Source of the DNA: Roseovarius indicus
Lineage (GTDB): Bacteria; Pseudomonadota; Alphaproteobacteria; Rhodobacterales; Rhodobacteraceae
NCBI RefSeq assembly: GCF_008728195.1
Contig: NZ_CP031598.1
Location: 4,526,001-4,590,000 of the forward strand
Reading direction: 5' to 3'
DNA length: 64,000 nucleotides
The position numbers and the translations under genes were made by a program. Shown piece by piece: positions 1 through 10,126 of this stretch (within the stretch, counting starts at the first letter, position 1; every line of letters starts with the position of its first letter). A model generated the notes under the pieces. The model ran no database searches. It was not told the origin of the DNA and worked only from the letters and a program-made list of their open reading frames with translations.

Positions 1-2000
1 AAGGGCTTGAACACCCGGTCGAGATCTTCGTCGCAGATGCCCGCGCCGGTATCCTCGACGCACAGCTCAAGTGCCCCGTCCCGGGTCAGCGTCATGGTCA
101 CGGTCACGTGGCCCCGGGCGGTGAACTTGATCGCATTGCCGATCAGGTGCTGGCCGATCTGCAGGATCCGCTTCGGATCGCCGGTCAGCACCGTGTCGCC
201 ATCGCCCGAGATATAGAGCTCGAAATCGAGCCCCTTGTCCTCGGCCTTCGCGGAAAACTGGCTGTCCAGCCGCTCGGCCAGCCCGTTCGGCGTGAACGCT
301 TCGCGCGCCAGCGTGATTGTCTCGGTCTCGAGCTTCGCCATGTCCAGCAGGTCCTCGAGAATCCCGACCAGTCCCTCGCCCGATTCCCGCAGCACCTGCA
401 GGTGACGGCGCTGCTCCTCGTTCAGGTCGGTATGGCTCAGCAATTCGGCCATGCCCAGCACCCCGTTCAGCGGCGTCCGGATCTCGTGGCTCATGTTCGA
501 CAGGAACTGCGTCTTCGCCGCATTCGCGGCCTCGGCCCGATCGCGCGCCTGGCGCAGGAAATCCGCCGCCGCTTCCTGCGCGGTCACGTCGCTCACGCTG
601 CACACCACCTGCATGCCTTCCGGCATCTTCACCGGCACGGCATTGACCGACAGCACCCGTCGCTCGCCATTCGGCAGGATCAGCGCGTGACGCATGTCGG
701 TGACCTTCTCACCGGTGCGCAGCACAATGGAAACGGGAAGGTCCTCGGCGGCCATCGGCCTGCCGTCCAGCGTCTCGTTGCGCCAATCCTCATCCCGGTA
801 CCCGCGCGAGGTGATCTCGGAAGAGGAAAGCCCGGTGATCTTCTCCGCCTCGGGGTTGGCATAGACGATGTCGCCGGTCTCGCTGATCAGGAAAATGCCG
901 ATCTCGCTGTTCTCCATCAGCGATTGCAGCCGGTCGCGCTCGGTCTCGAGCCGCCGCGACAGGTCCAGCATCTCGGTCGTGTCCCGCAACGTCAGCACCC
1001 AGCCCATCGTCAGCCGGCCAATGTGAAGCGGGCGGAAGATCGGCACCATCCGCATATCGTAATACCGGTCGTTCAGCCGGATGATCCGAGGCTCAAGCGT
1101 GCTGTCCCGGCCCAGGTTCTCCTCGAGATACTCCCAGATCGGTCCGACCCCGCGCATCGACGCGCCCTCGCGCGTCAGATCCGCCCCCAGCAACGCCGTC
1201 GCCGGCTCGTTCGCCCCCCAGACGATGCCGTCGGTATCCAAAACGATGATCCCGTCCGAGTTCGACAGGAACAGAACCTCCTTGCCGATGCTGTCGAGGT
1301 TCAGCACCCGGCTGACGATCAGCAGCCAGACGAACAGCGTGACCACGGCGGAAAACAGGAACGGCGTCGGGTCGAACCCGAAGATCGTGATGTCATAGAC
1401 CAGGTAGCCGATATTGCCCGCCACCGGCACGATCGTGACCACGAACAGCGCCCGGAAGAATGGCCGGTACATCCGCTTCGCCTGGTTCGACGCATAGCCG
1501 AGAATACCCACCGCCGCCGCCAGGAACACGTAAAGCACCGCCGCGCAGACATAGAACAACGGCCCATGGTCGAAATCCGCCGACAATCGCCCGTCGATGA
1601 CCTCGAGCGACGTGCCCGCCCCGTAGAACAGGCCGTGCCACGCGTTCGTCCCGGTCACGGCCATGACACCGACCAGAACGGCCAGGATCAGCGCCTTCAC
1701 CCGCGGGTCGCGATCGCTTCGGACCGAGAAGGAGTAATTGTAGAGAAAGAAGAACCACGTCACCGGCACCGTGGCGATGGCGGGCCAGGCCGCTGACGCC
1801 CAGAAGGTCTTGGTCTTCAGCGTGGTCGACTGAATCTCCATCCCGGCGCTGACCAGCCACCAGAACATCGCCGCGCAGGTCAGGATCAGGAACGGCTTGC
1901 CGTTGAAGAACGTCCGCCCCCCCAGAAAGAGGATGCAGAAGATCATCAACGCCGCGTTGATCACGACAATAAGCGTAGGGGCGTGCGCGAGATCGATCAA
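1..2000 (-). CDS. 7TM-PAS-PAS sensor histidine kinase (3' end beyond window)
   Basis: Membrane sensor kinase; the C-terminus lies off the left edge. Read on the minus strand, about 220 N-terminal residues form seven hydrophobic segments, matching the His_kinase_N_7TM architecture. Two PAS regions follow (the second contains GIFLISETGDIVYANPEAE), then a dimerisation domain with the H-box SNMSHEIRTPLNG (His505) and the start of the ATPase domain with N-box IGNAIKFT and G-box DTGAG. Whether a receiver domain follows cannot be seen. The start is a TTG at 2000 preceded by GGAAAG, giving MIDLAHAP; GTG or ATG codons some 13-19 residues further in are alternatives. The gene begins 46 bases after the stop of the receiver gene at 2047 and is probably co-transcribed with it and the kinase upstream. 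The ligand is unknown. Confidence 0.85.
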   Translation of the reverse strand, partial: MIDLAHAPTLIVVINAALMIFCILFLGGRTFFNGKPFLILTCAAMFWWLVSAGMEIQSTTLKTKTFWASAAWPAIATVPVTWFFFLYNYSFSVRSDRDPRVKALILAVLVGVMAVTGTNAWHGLFYGAGTSLEVIDGRLSADFDHGPLFYVCAAVLYVFLAAAVGILGYASNQAKRMYRPFFRALFVVTIVPVAGNIGYLVYDITIFGFDPTPFLFSAVVTLFVWLLIVSRVLNLDSIGKEVLFLSNSDGIIVLDTDGIVWGANEPATALLGADLTREGASMRGVGPIWEYLEENLGRDSTLEPRIIRLNDRYYDMRMVPIFRPLHIGRLTMGWVLTLRDTTEMLDLSRRLETERDRLQSLMENSEIGIFLISETGDIVYANPEAEKITGLSSSEITSRGYRDEDWRNETLDGRPMAAEDLPVSIVLRTGEKVTDMRHALILPNGERRVLSVNAVPVKMPEGMQVVCSVSDVTAQEAAADFLRQARDRAEAANAAKTQFLSNMSHEIRTPLNGVLGMAELLSHTDLNEEQRRHLQVLRESGEGLVGILEDLLDMAKLETETITLAREAFTPNGLAERLDSQFSAKAEDKGLDFELYISGDGDTVLTGDPKRILQIGQHLIGNAIKFTARGHVTVTMTLTRDGALELCVEDTGAGICDEDLDRVFKP

Positions 2001-2046
2001 GAGACGTGGACTTTCCGGAAGTAAGAGCCGCGGTGACGGCGATCCG

Positions 2047-2460
2047 TCATTGCAGGGCGAGACGCCGACTGACCCATTTTATCAGGCCCGAGGCGTCAAT
2101 CGGCTTGGGCATGTAAAGGCTCGCTTCTGCCAATTGCAGGCTGCCTTCCCTCACATGGTCAAGCTCCGCCGTGGTCAGGATCATCGGCGACTCGCGGTTC
2201 GGCGATGCGCCCGTACGCAGGCAGCGGATGATGCGATCGCCCTTGATCGGCTCCATGTTGCGATCGAAGATCAGCAAGTCGAACCGCTGCGACAGGGCCA
2301 TCACCAGCGCCTGGTGCCCGTCTGCGACCATGGTGAACTCGACTTGGCCGACCGCACTCAGCACATCCGAAATGATGCTGCGCGCAATCTCGTCGTCGTC
2401 GGCCAGCAGAACCTTTGCCGCACCCTCTCCCGATCTCGCCGGTGTAGACATTACGTTCAT
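2047..2460 (-). CDS. single-domain response regulator (receiver only)
   Basis: A 137-residue stand-alone receiver with no output domain, so probably a phosphate shuttle or sink in a phosphorelay. The acidic pocket is LLADDDEIA (residues 18-26), the phospho-acceptor is Asp66 in LLIFDRN, the switch threonines are in ILTTAE and the invariant lysine is Lys119 in YMPKPI. Its start overlaps the stop of the upstream 1222-residue hybrid kinase by 4 bases (ATGA), implying translational coupling and a functional pair. The receiver resembles the C-terminal receiver of the kinase at 11373-13436 (shared G-A-x-P-N-R pattern after the phospho-acceptor helix), so the two are likely paralogues. Confidence 0.93.
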   Translation of the reverse strand: MNVMSTPARSGEGAAKVLLADDDEIARSIISDVLSAVGQVEFTMVADGHQALVMALSQRFDLLIFDRNMEPIKGDRIIRCLRTGASPNRESPMILTTAELDHVREGSLQLAEASLYMPKPIDASGLIKWVSRRLALQ

Positions 2461-5400
2461 GGCTCCTCCGCCGGAATGAAGGCATCGAGCAGCTCGAGCA
2501 ACTCCCGCTGCCGGAACGGTTTGGACAGGAAGCTGTCGAACCCCGCGACGATGTAATCGGCAATCTGCTGCGGCATGGCGTTGGCGGTCGCCGCCACCGC
2601 CGGCGCGGGCTCCAGACCCGCCTCTTTCTCAAGCCGGCGGATCTCGTCGAGACAGGCCATGCCGTCCATCTCGGGCATGGAAATGTCGATCATCAGGATG
2701 TCGAAGGGCGCCCCCTCACAGGCCTCCTGCGCGGCTTTCCAGATCTCGATCGCATCGCGCCCGTCCCTGGCTTCCTCGATCTCGATGCCACTGCTGCCCA
2801 GCATGGTGGTGATCACGAGCCGGTTGGTGGAACTGTCGTCCGCCACAAGCGCACGGCGGCCCGGATAGCTGTCACGCACCGGCCGCACTTCCGGCGCGGC
2901 CTCGTCGCCGGCCTCGGCGGGCTGCGGCAGCGCCACCTCCTCCAGCGGCAGCGTCACCCGGAAGGTCGTGCCGTGGCCCGGTGTGCTGGTGACGTCGATC
3001 TCGCCGCCCATCAGCCGCGTCATGTCGCGCACCACCGCAAGGCCCAGGCCCGTGCCGCCATAGCGCGCGGAAATATCCGCCCCCGCCTGCCGGAACGCCT
3101 GGAAGATATTCTTCAGTTGCTCGTCGGTCATGCCGATCCCGGAATCGGTGACCTCGAAGATCAGCGGCTTGTTCTTCCGCGCCGACAGTTTCAGCGTCAC
3201 CTCGCCGTCGGCGGTGAACTTCATCGCGTTGTTCAGCAGGTTGTGCAGCACCTGCTTCAGGCGGTGCTCGTCGCCGCTGCGGCCCGCCCCTGCGCCGGGG
3301 CTGACCAGCAGGCGGAATCCGATGCCCTTGCTTTCGGCCAGCGTGCTGTAGATCTCGGCCACTTCCTCGACCATCTTCAGCGGGCTGAACGGCGACGACA
3401 CGATTTCCAGCTCGCCCGCCTCGATCTTCGACATGTCGAGGATGTTGTTCAGGATCCGCAGCAACAGCTCGCCCGAGTTGCGGATCGTATTGATCATCTT
3501 GTGCTGCCGCTCGGTCTCGAGCGTCGGCGCCAGCAGGTCGGCGATGCCCAGCACCCCGTTCAGCGGCGTCCGGATCTCGTGGCTCATATTGGCAAGGAAC
3601 ATGCTCTTGGCATCGCTCGCCGCCAGCGCCTTGAGCCGCTCGTTGTAAAGCTCGGTCACGTCCGAGCCGACCCCGCGATAGCCGCTGAACTCGCCGGTTA
3701 TCAGGTCATAGAAGGGCGCAGCGGACAGCCGGAACCAGACCTGTGAACCGTCGGTGTTGCGTGACGACAGGATATGGTTCGAAAATCCTTCCCGCGCGTC
3801 CAGCGCGTCCTGCACCACCTTCCACGCCGCCACGTCGGACTCGGCGGGCTGCCCGCCGGGCAGCAGCGCCGACAGGCTCTTGCCATCGAGTTCGGCTGGG
3901 TCCTGCCCGGTGATGGTCTGGAAGGTATCCGACAGGAAACTGTGATTGAGGTCGGCGTCCAGTTCGAAGAACCAGTCGCTCGAAATCGCCGCCACGTCGT
4001 AGAAGCGGCGCACGGCCGTATCCCGCTCCTGCAGCGCGCGCATCAGGTCCGCGTTCGACTGCCGCAACGCGGCCTCGGATTCCTTGCGCGCGGAAATGTC
4101 GATCAGCACACCCGAGATACGCATCGTCCGGCCCTCGGCATCGCGCGACGTGATCCGCCCGCGCATCTCGACCCAGACATACTGCCCGCCGGCGTGTTTC
4201 ATCCGGAACTCGCGGCGCACATGGTTGCGCTGCCCGCTCAGCAGCATCTCGAAATTCTGCAGCACCTGCGCCCGCTGGTCGGGGTCGACAAGCTCGAAAT
4301 GCGACATCACCGTCTTGCCCGACACCGCCTCCCGTCCGCGCCCGAGGATCGCGGCATAGCGATCGTTGGTGATCACCTGGTCGACGCCACGGCGCCATTC
4401 CCACGTGCCCACCTGCGCGCCCTCGATGATCTCGGCAAGCCGCTCCTCGGCGCGCTTCAGCTCGGTAATGTCGATCCGCATTCCGACCCAGCCCCCATCG
4501 AGGGTCGGCTCCTCCATGATCCGGACGCTCCGACCGCTCAGAAGGTTCTCGGTAATGGAGGACTGCCGCTCGTCGCGCCGCGCCAGCCGCTCGGCAATCC
4601 AGGTCTCCTCGCACCCCACGGCATCGGCGTATTCGCCGTGCTCGACCCCGTACCGAAGCAGCTCCTCGTAGCCCACGCCCGGCTCCATCGCGGCGGCGGA
4701 GCGCGGATAGAACTCGCGGTACTTGTCGTTGAAGATCACCAGCTTGTCGTCACGGTCGTAATAGGCAAACGCATCCGGCAGCGCCGAAAGCGCGTTCTCC
4801 AACAGCCAGCGCGACCGTTCGGCATCCTGCTCGGCGGTCTTCATCGCGGTAATGTCGGTCGCCACGTGCACCAGAATGCCGTCCGCGCCTTCCTCGTCGA
4901 TCTCGGCGCTGATGTTGAGATCGATCCAGTATTCCTCGCCGTCGCGGGTCGCGTTGAGGATCTCGCCGCGGAACGGCTTGCCCACCTCGATCGCCTCGCC
5001 GATCTGGCGCGCGATGTCCGGGTCGCTGTTGTCGCTGCGGGTAAACTCCAGAAGCGACCGGCCCGCCATCTCCTCCAGCGCGTAGCCGGACCGCTCGATG
5101 AACGCCCGGTTCGCCCACATGACGTTGCCGGTCCGGTCGGTGATGATGACGTGGTTCGTCATCAGCTCGGCCACCTTGCTCAACCGCTCCAGCCGGTTGC
5201 GCGCCTGCGCGTCATGGGTCACGTCGCGGATCACGGCGACGAACCGGAAATCGGGGTCGCCCGGCCGGCCGCTCGCCGCCACCGTCGCCTCGTGAATCTC
5301 CACCTTTCCCACGTCATAACGCTCGAACCGGCGCGCCTGCGACACGCCGTTCTCCTCGGCCTCATCCATGCAGCGGTCGAGGATCTTCGAAATGTAGTCC

Positions 5401-6125
5401 GGCAGCACATCGGCCGGCGTCTTGCCCGCCCGCCGCTCCATCGGCACGATCATCATGTCCGAGGGCCCGGCCGAAATGCCGGTATAGCGACGCTGGGCAT
5501 CCAGTTCGAAGAACAGCTCCGGCAAGGTACGGAACAGCGCCTTGAACCGGTTCGTGGTCAGCCGAAGCGCCTCTTCGGCGCGTTCCCGGGCGACATCGGC
5601 CTCGATCCGGCGGATCGTCACCCAGATGATGTCGGCCACGGCCTTCAGCAATTCGATCGTGGGCTCTGCAAAGGGCGTGGCGATACGGGTGTTGTCGAAC
5701 CCGATGAACCCGCCAAGCTCGCCGTCATGCATGAAGGGCACAACGAGAAGCGCCTTGATATCCTGATCCTTCAGCGTCCGGCTCAGTTCGCCGTCATGGT
5801 CCCAGTTATCGACATCGGGAAGGTGAATATGGGCGCCCGCCAGAAGGTCGTCCATCCACGGCTCGAGAATCTCGACCGGAAGGTCCTTGTTGTCCTCGAT
5901 CGCCGGGCGTGTCGTGTCGGCCACCCACTCGTGGGTATTGTCGAGCCGCCCCTCGGGCGTGACGCGGAAAATATAGCACCGGTCAGCGCCGGCAATCGCG
6001 CCGACCCGTTCGATCCCCTGCTCCAGAAGGGCATCAAGATCATCGGGCGTCGCACGCACGAGATCGGCAAGAAGCCTCGTGACGAACGCCTGATCTTTCA
6101 CTGCTCGCGAATGGGTCATGTCCAT
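2457..6125 (-). CDS. GAF/multi-PAS hybrid sensor histidine kinase
   Basis: A soluble hybrid kinase of 1222 residues with no membrane segment. In order: an N-terminal GAF-type region (about 10-180), about five PAS modules (roughly 190-790), HisKA with MSHEIRTPLNG (His849), an HATPase domain with LNNAMKFT, DSGIGM and GGTGLGL, and a receiver with VADDSSTN and phospho-acceptor Asp1147 in MIDISMPEMDG. The chosen ATG at 6125 has GGAGAG five bases upstream; the frame stays open to 6176 but without a ribosome site there. It is translationally coupled to the receiver at 2047-2460. The GAF and PAS modules suggest sensing of cytoplasmic small molecules, redox or light, but no cofactor-binding residue is diagnostic. 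Confidence 0.93.
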   Translation of the reverse strand: MDMTHSRAVKDQAFVTRLLADLVRATPDDLDALLEQGIERVGAIAGADRCYIFRVTPEGRLDNTHEWVADTTRPAIEDNKDLPVEILEPWMDDLLAGAHIHLPDVDNWDHDGELSRTLKDQDIKALLVVPFMHDGELGGFIGFDNTRIATPFAEPTIELLKAVADIIWVTIRRIEADVARERAEEALRLTTNRFKALFRTLPELFFELDAQRRYTGISAGPSDMMIVPMERRAGKTPADVLPDYISKILDRCMDEAEENGVSQARRFERYDVGKVEIHEATVAASGRPGDPDFRFVAVIRDVTHDAQARNRLERLSKVAELMTNHVIITDRTGNVMWANRAFIERSGYALEEMAGRSLLEFTRSDNSDPDIARQIGEAIEVGKPFRGEILNATRDGEEYWIDLNISAEIDEEGADGILVHVATDITAMKTAEQDAERSRWLLENALSALPDAFAYYDRDDKLVIFNDKYREFYPRSAAAMEPGVGYEELLRYGVEHGEYADAVGCEETWIAERLARRDERQSSITENLLSGRSVRIMEEPTLDGGWVGMRIDITELKRAEERLAEIIEGAQVGTWEWRRGVDQVITNDRYAAILGRGREAVSGKTVMSHFELVDPDQRAQVLQNFEMLLSGQRNHVRREFRMKHAGGQYVWVEMRGRITSRDAEGRTMRISGVLIDISARKESEAALRQSNADLMRALQERDTAVRRFYDVAAISSDWFFELDADLNHSFLSDTFQTITGQDPAELDGKSLSALLPGGQPAESDVAAWKVVQDALDAREGFSNHILSSRNTDGSQVWFRLSAAPFYDLITGEFSGYRGVGSDVTELYNERLKALAASDAKSMFLANMSHEIRTPLNGVLGIADLLAPTLETERQHKMINTIRNSGELLLRILNNILDMSKIEAGELEIVSSPFSPLKMVEEVAEIYSTLAESKGIGFRLLVSPGAGAGRSGDEHRLKQVLHNLLNNAMKFTADGEVTLKLSARKNKPLIFEVTDSGIGMTDEQLKNIFQAFRQAGADISARYGGTGLGLAVVRDMTRLMGGEIDVTSTPGHGTTFRVTLPLEEVALPQPAEAGDEAAPEVRPVRDSYPGRRALVADDSSTNRLVITTMLGSSGIEIEEARDGRDAIEIWKAAQEACEGAPFDILMIDISMPEMDGMACLDEIRRLEKEAGLEPAPAVAATANAMPQQIADYIVAGFDSFLSKPFRQRELLELLDAFIPAEEP

Positions 6126-6246
6126 TCGAACTCTCCGGAAAACCTTGGCCTGCGAAGCACCATACAAATACGGCATCTTTAAGGATGCTCTTGGTTTGAA
6201 ATCTGTTTTCGCGCCCGGTTCGTGGCCCTATTTGCGCGTCTCTAGC

Positions 6247-6265
6247 ACGCGCGTAACACGCGCGT
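6247..6265. repeat. two ACGCGCGT palindromes one helical turn apart
   Basis: ACGCGCGT, itself a perfect palindrome, occurs at 6247-6254 and 6258-6265, an 11-base period. It lies in the 184-base gap between the receiver gene ending at 6310 and the hybrid-kinase start at 6125, about 120 bases before that start. The spacing would put two identical protein contacts on one face of the DNA. No known operator is recognised. Confidence 0.4.
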
Positions 6266-6309
6266 CGAGGCGCCAAAATCCAGCTGGGCCAAACCGTCGC
6301 ACAGAGGAC

Positions 6310-6708
6310 TCACCCCGCCGTGCCGCCCCCGGTTTCCGACCAGATCGCGCGCAGCTCGTCGGCCAGCGTCATCGGGTCGAACGGCTTGGACAGAACCTTG
6401 ACGGCCCCCAGCCCCATCAGCCGGTCGACCTCCTTGCCGTGCACCTTCGCCGTCAGGAAGACGGCCGGTGCCGAGGCGAGGCTGTCCAACGACTTGAGCG
6501 CAGACATCGTCATCGGACCATCCATGTCCGGCATCATGACGTCCAGCAGCAAGAGCTGCGGACCAAATGCCTCTGCGGCCGCAACCGCCTCTTCCCCTGA
6601 AGAGAAACCGCGCACTGAAAGACCCCCCACAGTCGACAGGGCCACGTCGATCAGATCGCGGATGGCCGGGTCGTCGTCAACAAACAAGACCCTTTCCAGC
6701 TCGCTCAT
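6310..6708 (-). CDS. single-domain response regulator
   Basis: A 132-residue receiver-only protein. Acidic residues lie in VLFVDDDPA, the phospho-acceptor is Asp56 in LLLLDVMMPDMDG, the switch threonine is in VFLTAK, and the invariant lysine is in LSKPF. The start is the ATG at 6708, preceded by GAGGAAG at good spacing; the frame extends in-frame to 6777 and into the kinase gene, but without a ribosome site. It lies 55 bases downstream of the 1056-residue membrane kinase, so it is a likely phosphorylation target of that kinase, which has no receiver of its own. Confidence 0.93.
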   Translation of the reverse strand: MSELERVLFVDDDPAIRDLIDVALSTVGGLSVRGFSSGEEAVAAAEAFGPQLLLLDVMMPDMDGPMTMSALKSLDSLASAPAVFLTAKVHGKEVDRLMGLGAVKVLSKPFDPMTLADELRAIWSETGGGTAG

Positions 6709-6763
6709 GTCACTTCCTCTGGTTTGCATCCCGGCGTCACCCATTATGGGACACAATTGCGTG

Positions 6764-9700
6764 TCAGGCATGTTCAAATGCTCCTGTCACGTCAAATCCC
6801 GTTTCGCAGAGTGGAAATTCAACCCAAAAACGCGCGCCCTCGCCTTCGCGAGACGCAAAACCAACACGTCCACCCATCTGGTTCGCCAGTTCCTTCGATA
6901 TTGCAAGACCGAGCCCGGAACCACCGCTTTTCCGCGTGTCCGACGCATCGGTCTGTGAAAACTTCTCAAAGATTGCCCCGTGAAACTTCTCGGGGATCCC
7001 GCGACCCCGGTCGCTCACGACGATACGTACCGCTCCGGGGATATTCTCTACGGTAATCGTCACTGTCTGGCCTTCTGCCGAGAACTTGACCGCATTCGAG
7101 ATGTAGTTGGTCAGGATTTGTGCGGCCCGGTCATGGTCGACCGAAACCTGCACCTCGGGCACCGTGCCCGCGATAGCCAGCCGCACGCCGAACCGCTCGG
7201 CATATCCCTGGTTGATGTCGACCGAGTGCCGCACCAGCGTGTCCAGCGGGCTCGGCGCGACCTCCAGCGTCAACTTGCCCGCGGTAAGCCGTTCGAGATC
7301 GAGGATCTCGTCGATCAGCCCGCCCAGCCGCTTGCTGTTGGCCATGGCCGCCTCGACGATCTTGTCGCCCTTCTCGTCCAACTTGCCAAACACGCCATTC
7401 CGGACAAGCGACAGCGTCCCCGAAATCGAGGTCAGCGGCGTCCGAAGCTCGTGGCTGACCGTCGCGATGAACTCCGCCTGCATCCGCGCCACCCGCCGCT
7501 TCTCGGTGATGTCGCGGATGATGGCGATGAAGACCTTCTCACCCCGCGTCTCCACCTCCGAAACCGCGAACGACACCGGGAAGGCCTCGCCGTTCCGGCG
7601 CAGCGCCACCGTCTCGCGCACCTGCCCCAGAAGCTCCGACGCTTTGGGCGACAGGTACTCCGCCATGAACCCGCCTTCGAGGCCCGTCGTGCCTTCCGGG
7701 AACAACGCCTTCACATCGCGCCCGATCACATCCTCGGCCGGATAGCCGAACATGCTTTCCGAGGCGCGGTTGAACGACTGGATCGCCCCCTTGCGGTCCA
7801 GCGTGATGATACTGTCGGCCACGTTGTCCAGCACCGCCGCGTTGCGCTTGGCGGCGTTGCGCAGCGCCTCGGCCGCGCGGCGGTCTTCGGTCACGTCGAG
7901 ATTGACGCCGATCATCCTGACCGCCCGCCCCTGCTCATCCCGCGAAACCCGCGCCACCGAGCGGAAGACCCGCGCGCCCTTCTCGGGGTTGTAGATGCGG
8001 AATTCCGAGGCAAACGGTTCGCCGTCGCCGTCCAGCGCCGCCTGCACTTCCTTGGTCACCCGCGCCCGGTCTTCCGGATGCACCAGGTCGGGCCACGCAT
8101 CCATCGTCTGGTTGAACGCCCGCGGCGACAGCCCGTAAAGCCGGAAATTCTCGTTGCTCCATTCGACCTTGCCGGCCTGCGGGTCGTAGGCCCAGATGCC
8201 GATCTGCGCCACTTCCGTCGCAAGCCGCACCCGCTCGAGCGATTCCCTCAGCATCTGCGAGGTCTTCCGCCGGTCGGTGATGTCGGTCATGATCGCGATG
8301 AAGCCGGCGTGGCGCCCGCTCGAATCCCATATCGGGTTGCAATGCACCTCGGCCCAGTACGGACGCCGCACCTTGCCGTAACAAACGACCTCCACGTCGA
8401 ACCCCTCGATCCGGCTCAGCGCATCCCGCATCTGGGCCACCACCTCCGGGTCCGAGTCCGGGCCAAGGAACACCCGCCCGGGCCGCTGGCCCACCACCTC
8501 GTCCAGCGTATAGCCCGACATCTCGGTGAACGCGTCGTTGATCCACTCGATCCGCGCGTCCACATCGGTGATCAGCACCGAGTTCGTGGTCTGCCGGGCC
8601 ACCTGCGACATCCGGTCAAGCTCGCGGGTCCGGTCCTGAACCCGCTCCTCGAGCGTTTTCTGCACCGCCTTCTGCGACCGGAAGCTCTCGCCCAGCTTCG
8701 CCGACATGTCGCGAAGCGATCCCGACAGGGTCTCGTACTCGGCGACATTGCTGGTGGGGAACATCACGTCGGGGTCATCGCCCGACATGATCGACCGGCT
8801 CAGCCCGTCACTGATCCGCGCCAGCCGCCGGATCGGGGCGCCAAGCCATTCGCTCAGCACCTTGGCAACGATCATCGCCAGCCCGATGGCAAGCGCCAGC
8901 ACCACCATGTTCCAGCGCCCGCCCGATTCGAGATGCGCCATCATCGAGTCGGCCGACAGTTCCACGATCAGGTCCCGCCCCGCGGCGTCGCCCTCCAGCG
9001 GCGCGCGCAGGAAATAGCGGCCCTGCCGCGCCCGCACCATCGCCGGCATGTCACCCGTCGGGTTCCAGAGCATCAGCCCGTCGTCATGCGGTGTCATCTC
9101 GCCCGGCCGGCTCAGGCTGACCATCGACCCGATCAGCACCTCGCTCTCCCCGTCCGGCCCCACCAGCCCGATACCGATATCCGGCCGCCGCGGCAGGTCG
9201 TGCGCCATGTTCGCCATGAACAGCGCGATGTCGCTTTCGTAGGCCGCCTCCATCTCCGACGGCGCGCGCCCCTCCGCCAGTTCCTGCCGCGACCACCCGG
9301 CCAGCAGCGAGACCAGCGACTCCACATGCTCCATCGCCTGCCGGTATTCGCGCCGGCTTTCCAGAACCGTCATGCCCGCAGCCGACACGCTTGCCACCAG
9401 CACCAGGACATAGAAGACCAGCGAATGGAACGAGGCCCGCGGCCCGGGCTTGAACCCCTCCGGCAACCACCGCCGCACCGCGATCAGCAACAGCCCCGCG
9501 ACCACCGCGTTGAAGACACCGTTCGTCGCCTGTTTCAGCGCGACCAGCCCGGCCGACACGCCGTCCATCTGCATCAGGCCGGAATAGAACACCAGAACCA
9601 TGGGGCAGCCGGCAAAGATCCAGAACAGCGCATCCGCCATGGCGATGTTCGAAATCCGCCGCGACAGCGCATAGACCGCCGCCGCCTCGGCCGTAAACAC

Positions 9701-9934
9701 GACAAGCGCATAGGGGTGCCCCCAGGCATAGACCGTGAAACACGACCCCATCAGCGCCACCACGCACCCGCCGGCCAGCCCGAACAGGCGCACCGCGATC
9801 AGGGCGAAGACCGAACCGAAGATGAACGAGATCGGGCCGAACAGCGTGACGTTGACCGCGTTGCCGGCATACGCCAGCCCCGACAGCAGCAACAAGCCGG
9901 CCACTCTCTGGATTACACTTGGTCCGGATGCCAC
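6764..9934 (-). CDS. membrane multi-PAS sensor histidine kinase
   Basis: A 1056-residue inner-membrane kinase. About six hydrophobic segments (residues 5-200) are followed by a probable periplasmic loop (about 205-335), another membrane segment (about 340-362), a HAMP-like linker and coiled coil (to about 445), three PAS domains (about 450-830) and HisKA with SHELRTPLTS (His828). The HATPase region has ISNAVKFS, DRGRGI and GGSGLGLAI. It lacks a receiver, so it should signal to separate receivers, the nearest being at 6310-6708. The start is a GTG at 9934 with CGGAG eight bases upstream. It is the first leftward gene from the 9935-10362 control region. Its first PAS resembles that of the kinase at 11373. 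Confidence 0.92.
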   Translation of the reverse strand: MASGPSVIQRVAGLLLLSGLAYAGNAVNVTLFGPISFIFGSVFALIAVRLFGLAGGCVVALMGSCFTVYAWGHPYALVVFTAEAAAVYALSRRISNIAMADALFWIFAGCPMVLVFYSGLMQMDGVSAGLVALKQATNGVFNAVVAGLLLIAVRRWLPEGFKPGPRASFHSLVFYVLVLVASVSAAGMTVLESRREYRQAMEHVESLVSLLAGWSRQELAEGRAPSEMEAAYESDIALFMANMAHDLPRRPDIGIGLVGPDGESEVLIGSMVSLSRPGEMTPHDDGLMLWNPTGDMPAMVRARQGRYFLRAPLEGDAAGRDLIVELSADSMMAHLESGGRWNMVVLALAIGLAMIVAKVLSEWLGAPIRRLARISDGLSRSIMSGDDPDVMFPTSNVAEYETLSGSLRDMSAKLGESFRSQKAVQKTLEERVQDRTRELDRMSQVARQTTNSVLITDVDARIEWINDAFTEMSGYTLDEVVGQRPGRVFLGPDSDPEVVAQMRDALSRIEGFDVEVVCYGKVRRPYWAEVHCNPIWDSSGRHAGFIAIMTDITDRRKTSQMLRESLERVRLATEVAQIGIWAYDPQAGKVEWSNENFRLYGLSPRAFNQTMDAWPDLVHPEDRARVTKEVQAALDGDGEPFASEFRIYNPEKGARVFRSVARVSRDEQGRAVRMIGVNLDVTEDRRAAEALRNAAKRNAAVLDNVADSIITLDRKGAIQSFNRASESMFGYPAEDVIGRDVKALFPEGTTGLEGGFMAEYLSPKASELLGQVRETVALRRNGEAFPVSFAVSEVETRGEKVFIAIIRDITEKRRVARMQAEFIATVSHELRTPLTSISGTLSLVRNGVFGKLDEKGDKIVEAAMANSKRLGGLIDEILDLERLTAGKLTLEVAPSPLDTLVRHSVDINQGYAERFGVRLAIAGTVPEVQVSVDHDRAAQILTNYISNAVKFSAEGQTVTITVENIPGAVRIVVSDRGRGIPEKFHGAIFEKFSQTDASDTRKSGGSGLGLAISKELANQMGGRVGFASREGEGARFWVEFPLCETGFDVTGAFEHA

Positions 9935-10126
9935 GAATGATACTCCGAAAGGTTACACGTAGCTGAACTGCCTGCGGGTTCGGTAACGTGGCCCCTTGAC
10001 ATGCTCGTCGCTGGACTTCCAGAGATGTCTGGCTGAGAGGCTATTTCAGGGTCAATATGTTGCCGATACAAAACATTCACGTTTGAAACATGTGACGGAA
10101 AGGCCCTCACACGCAAACGTCGAATG

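Noticed and set aside
108..1796. Long plus-strand open frame of 562 codons
   Set aside because: It is the antisense of the 7TM-PAS kinase; the translation is rich in Arg, His and Gln with no domain, as expected for the reverse strand of GC-rich coding DNA.
6980..9940. 986-codon plus-strand open frame
   Set aside because: Lies fully opposite the membrane kinase gene, which has clear HisKA and HATPase motifs; the plus frame has no recognisable motif.
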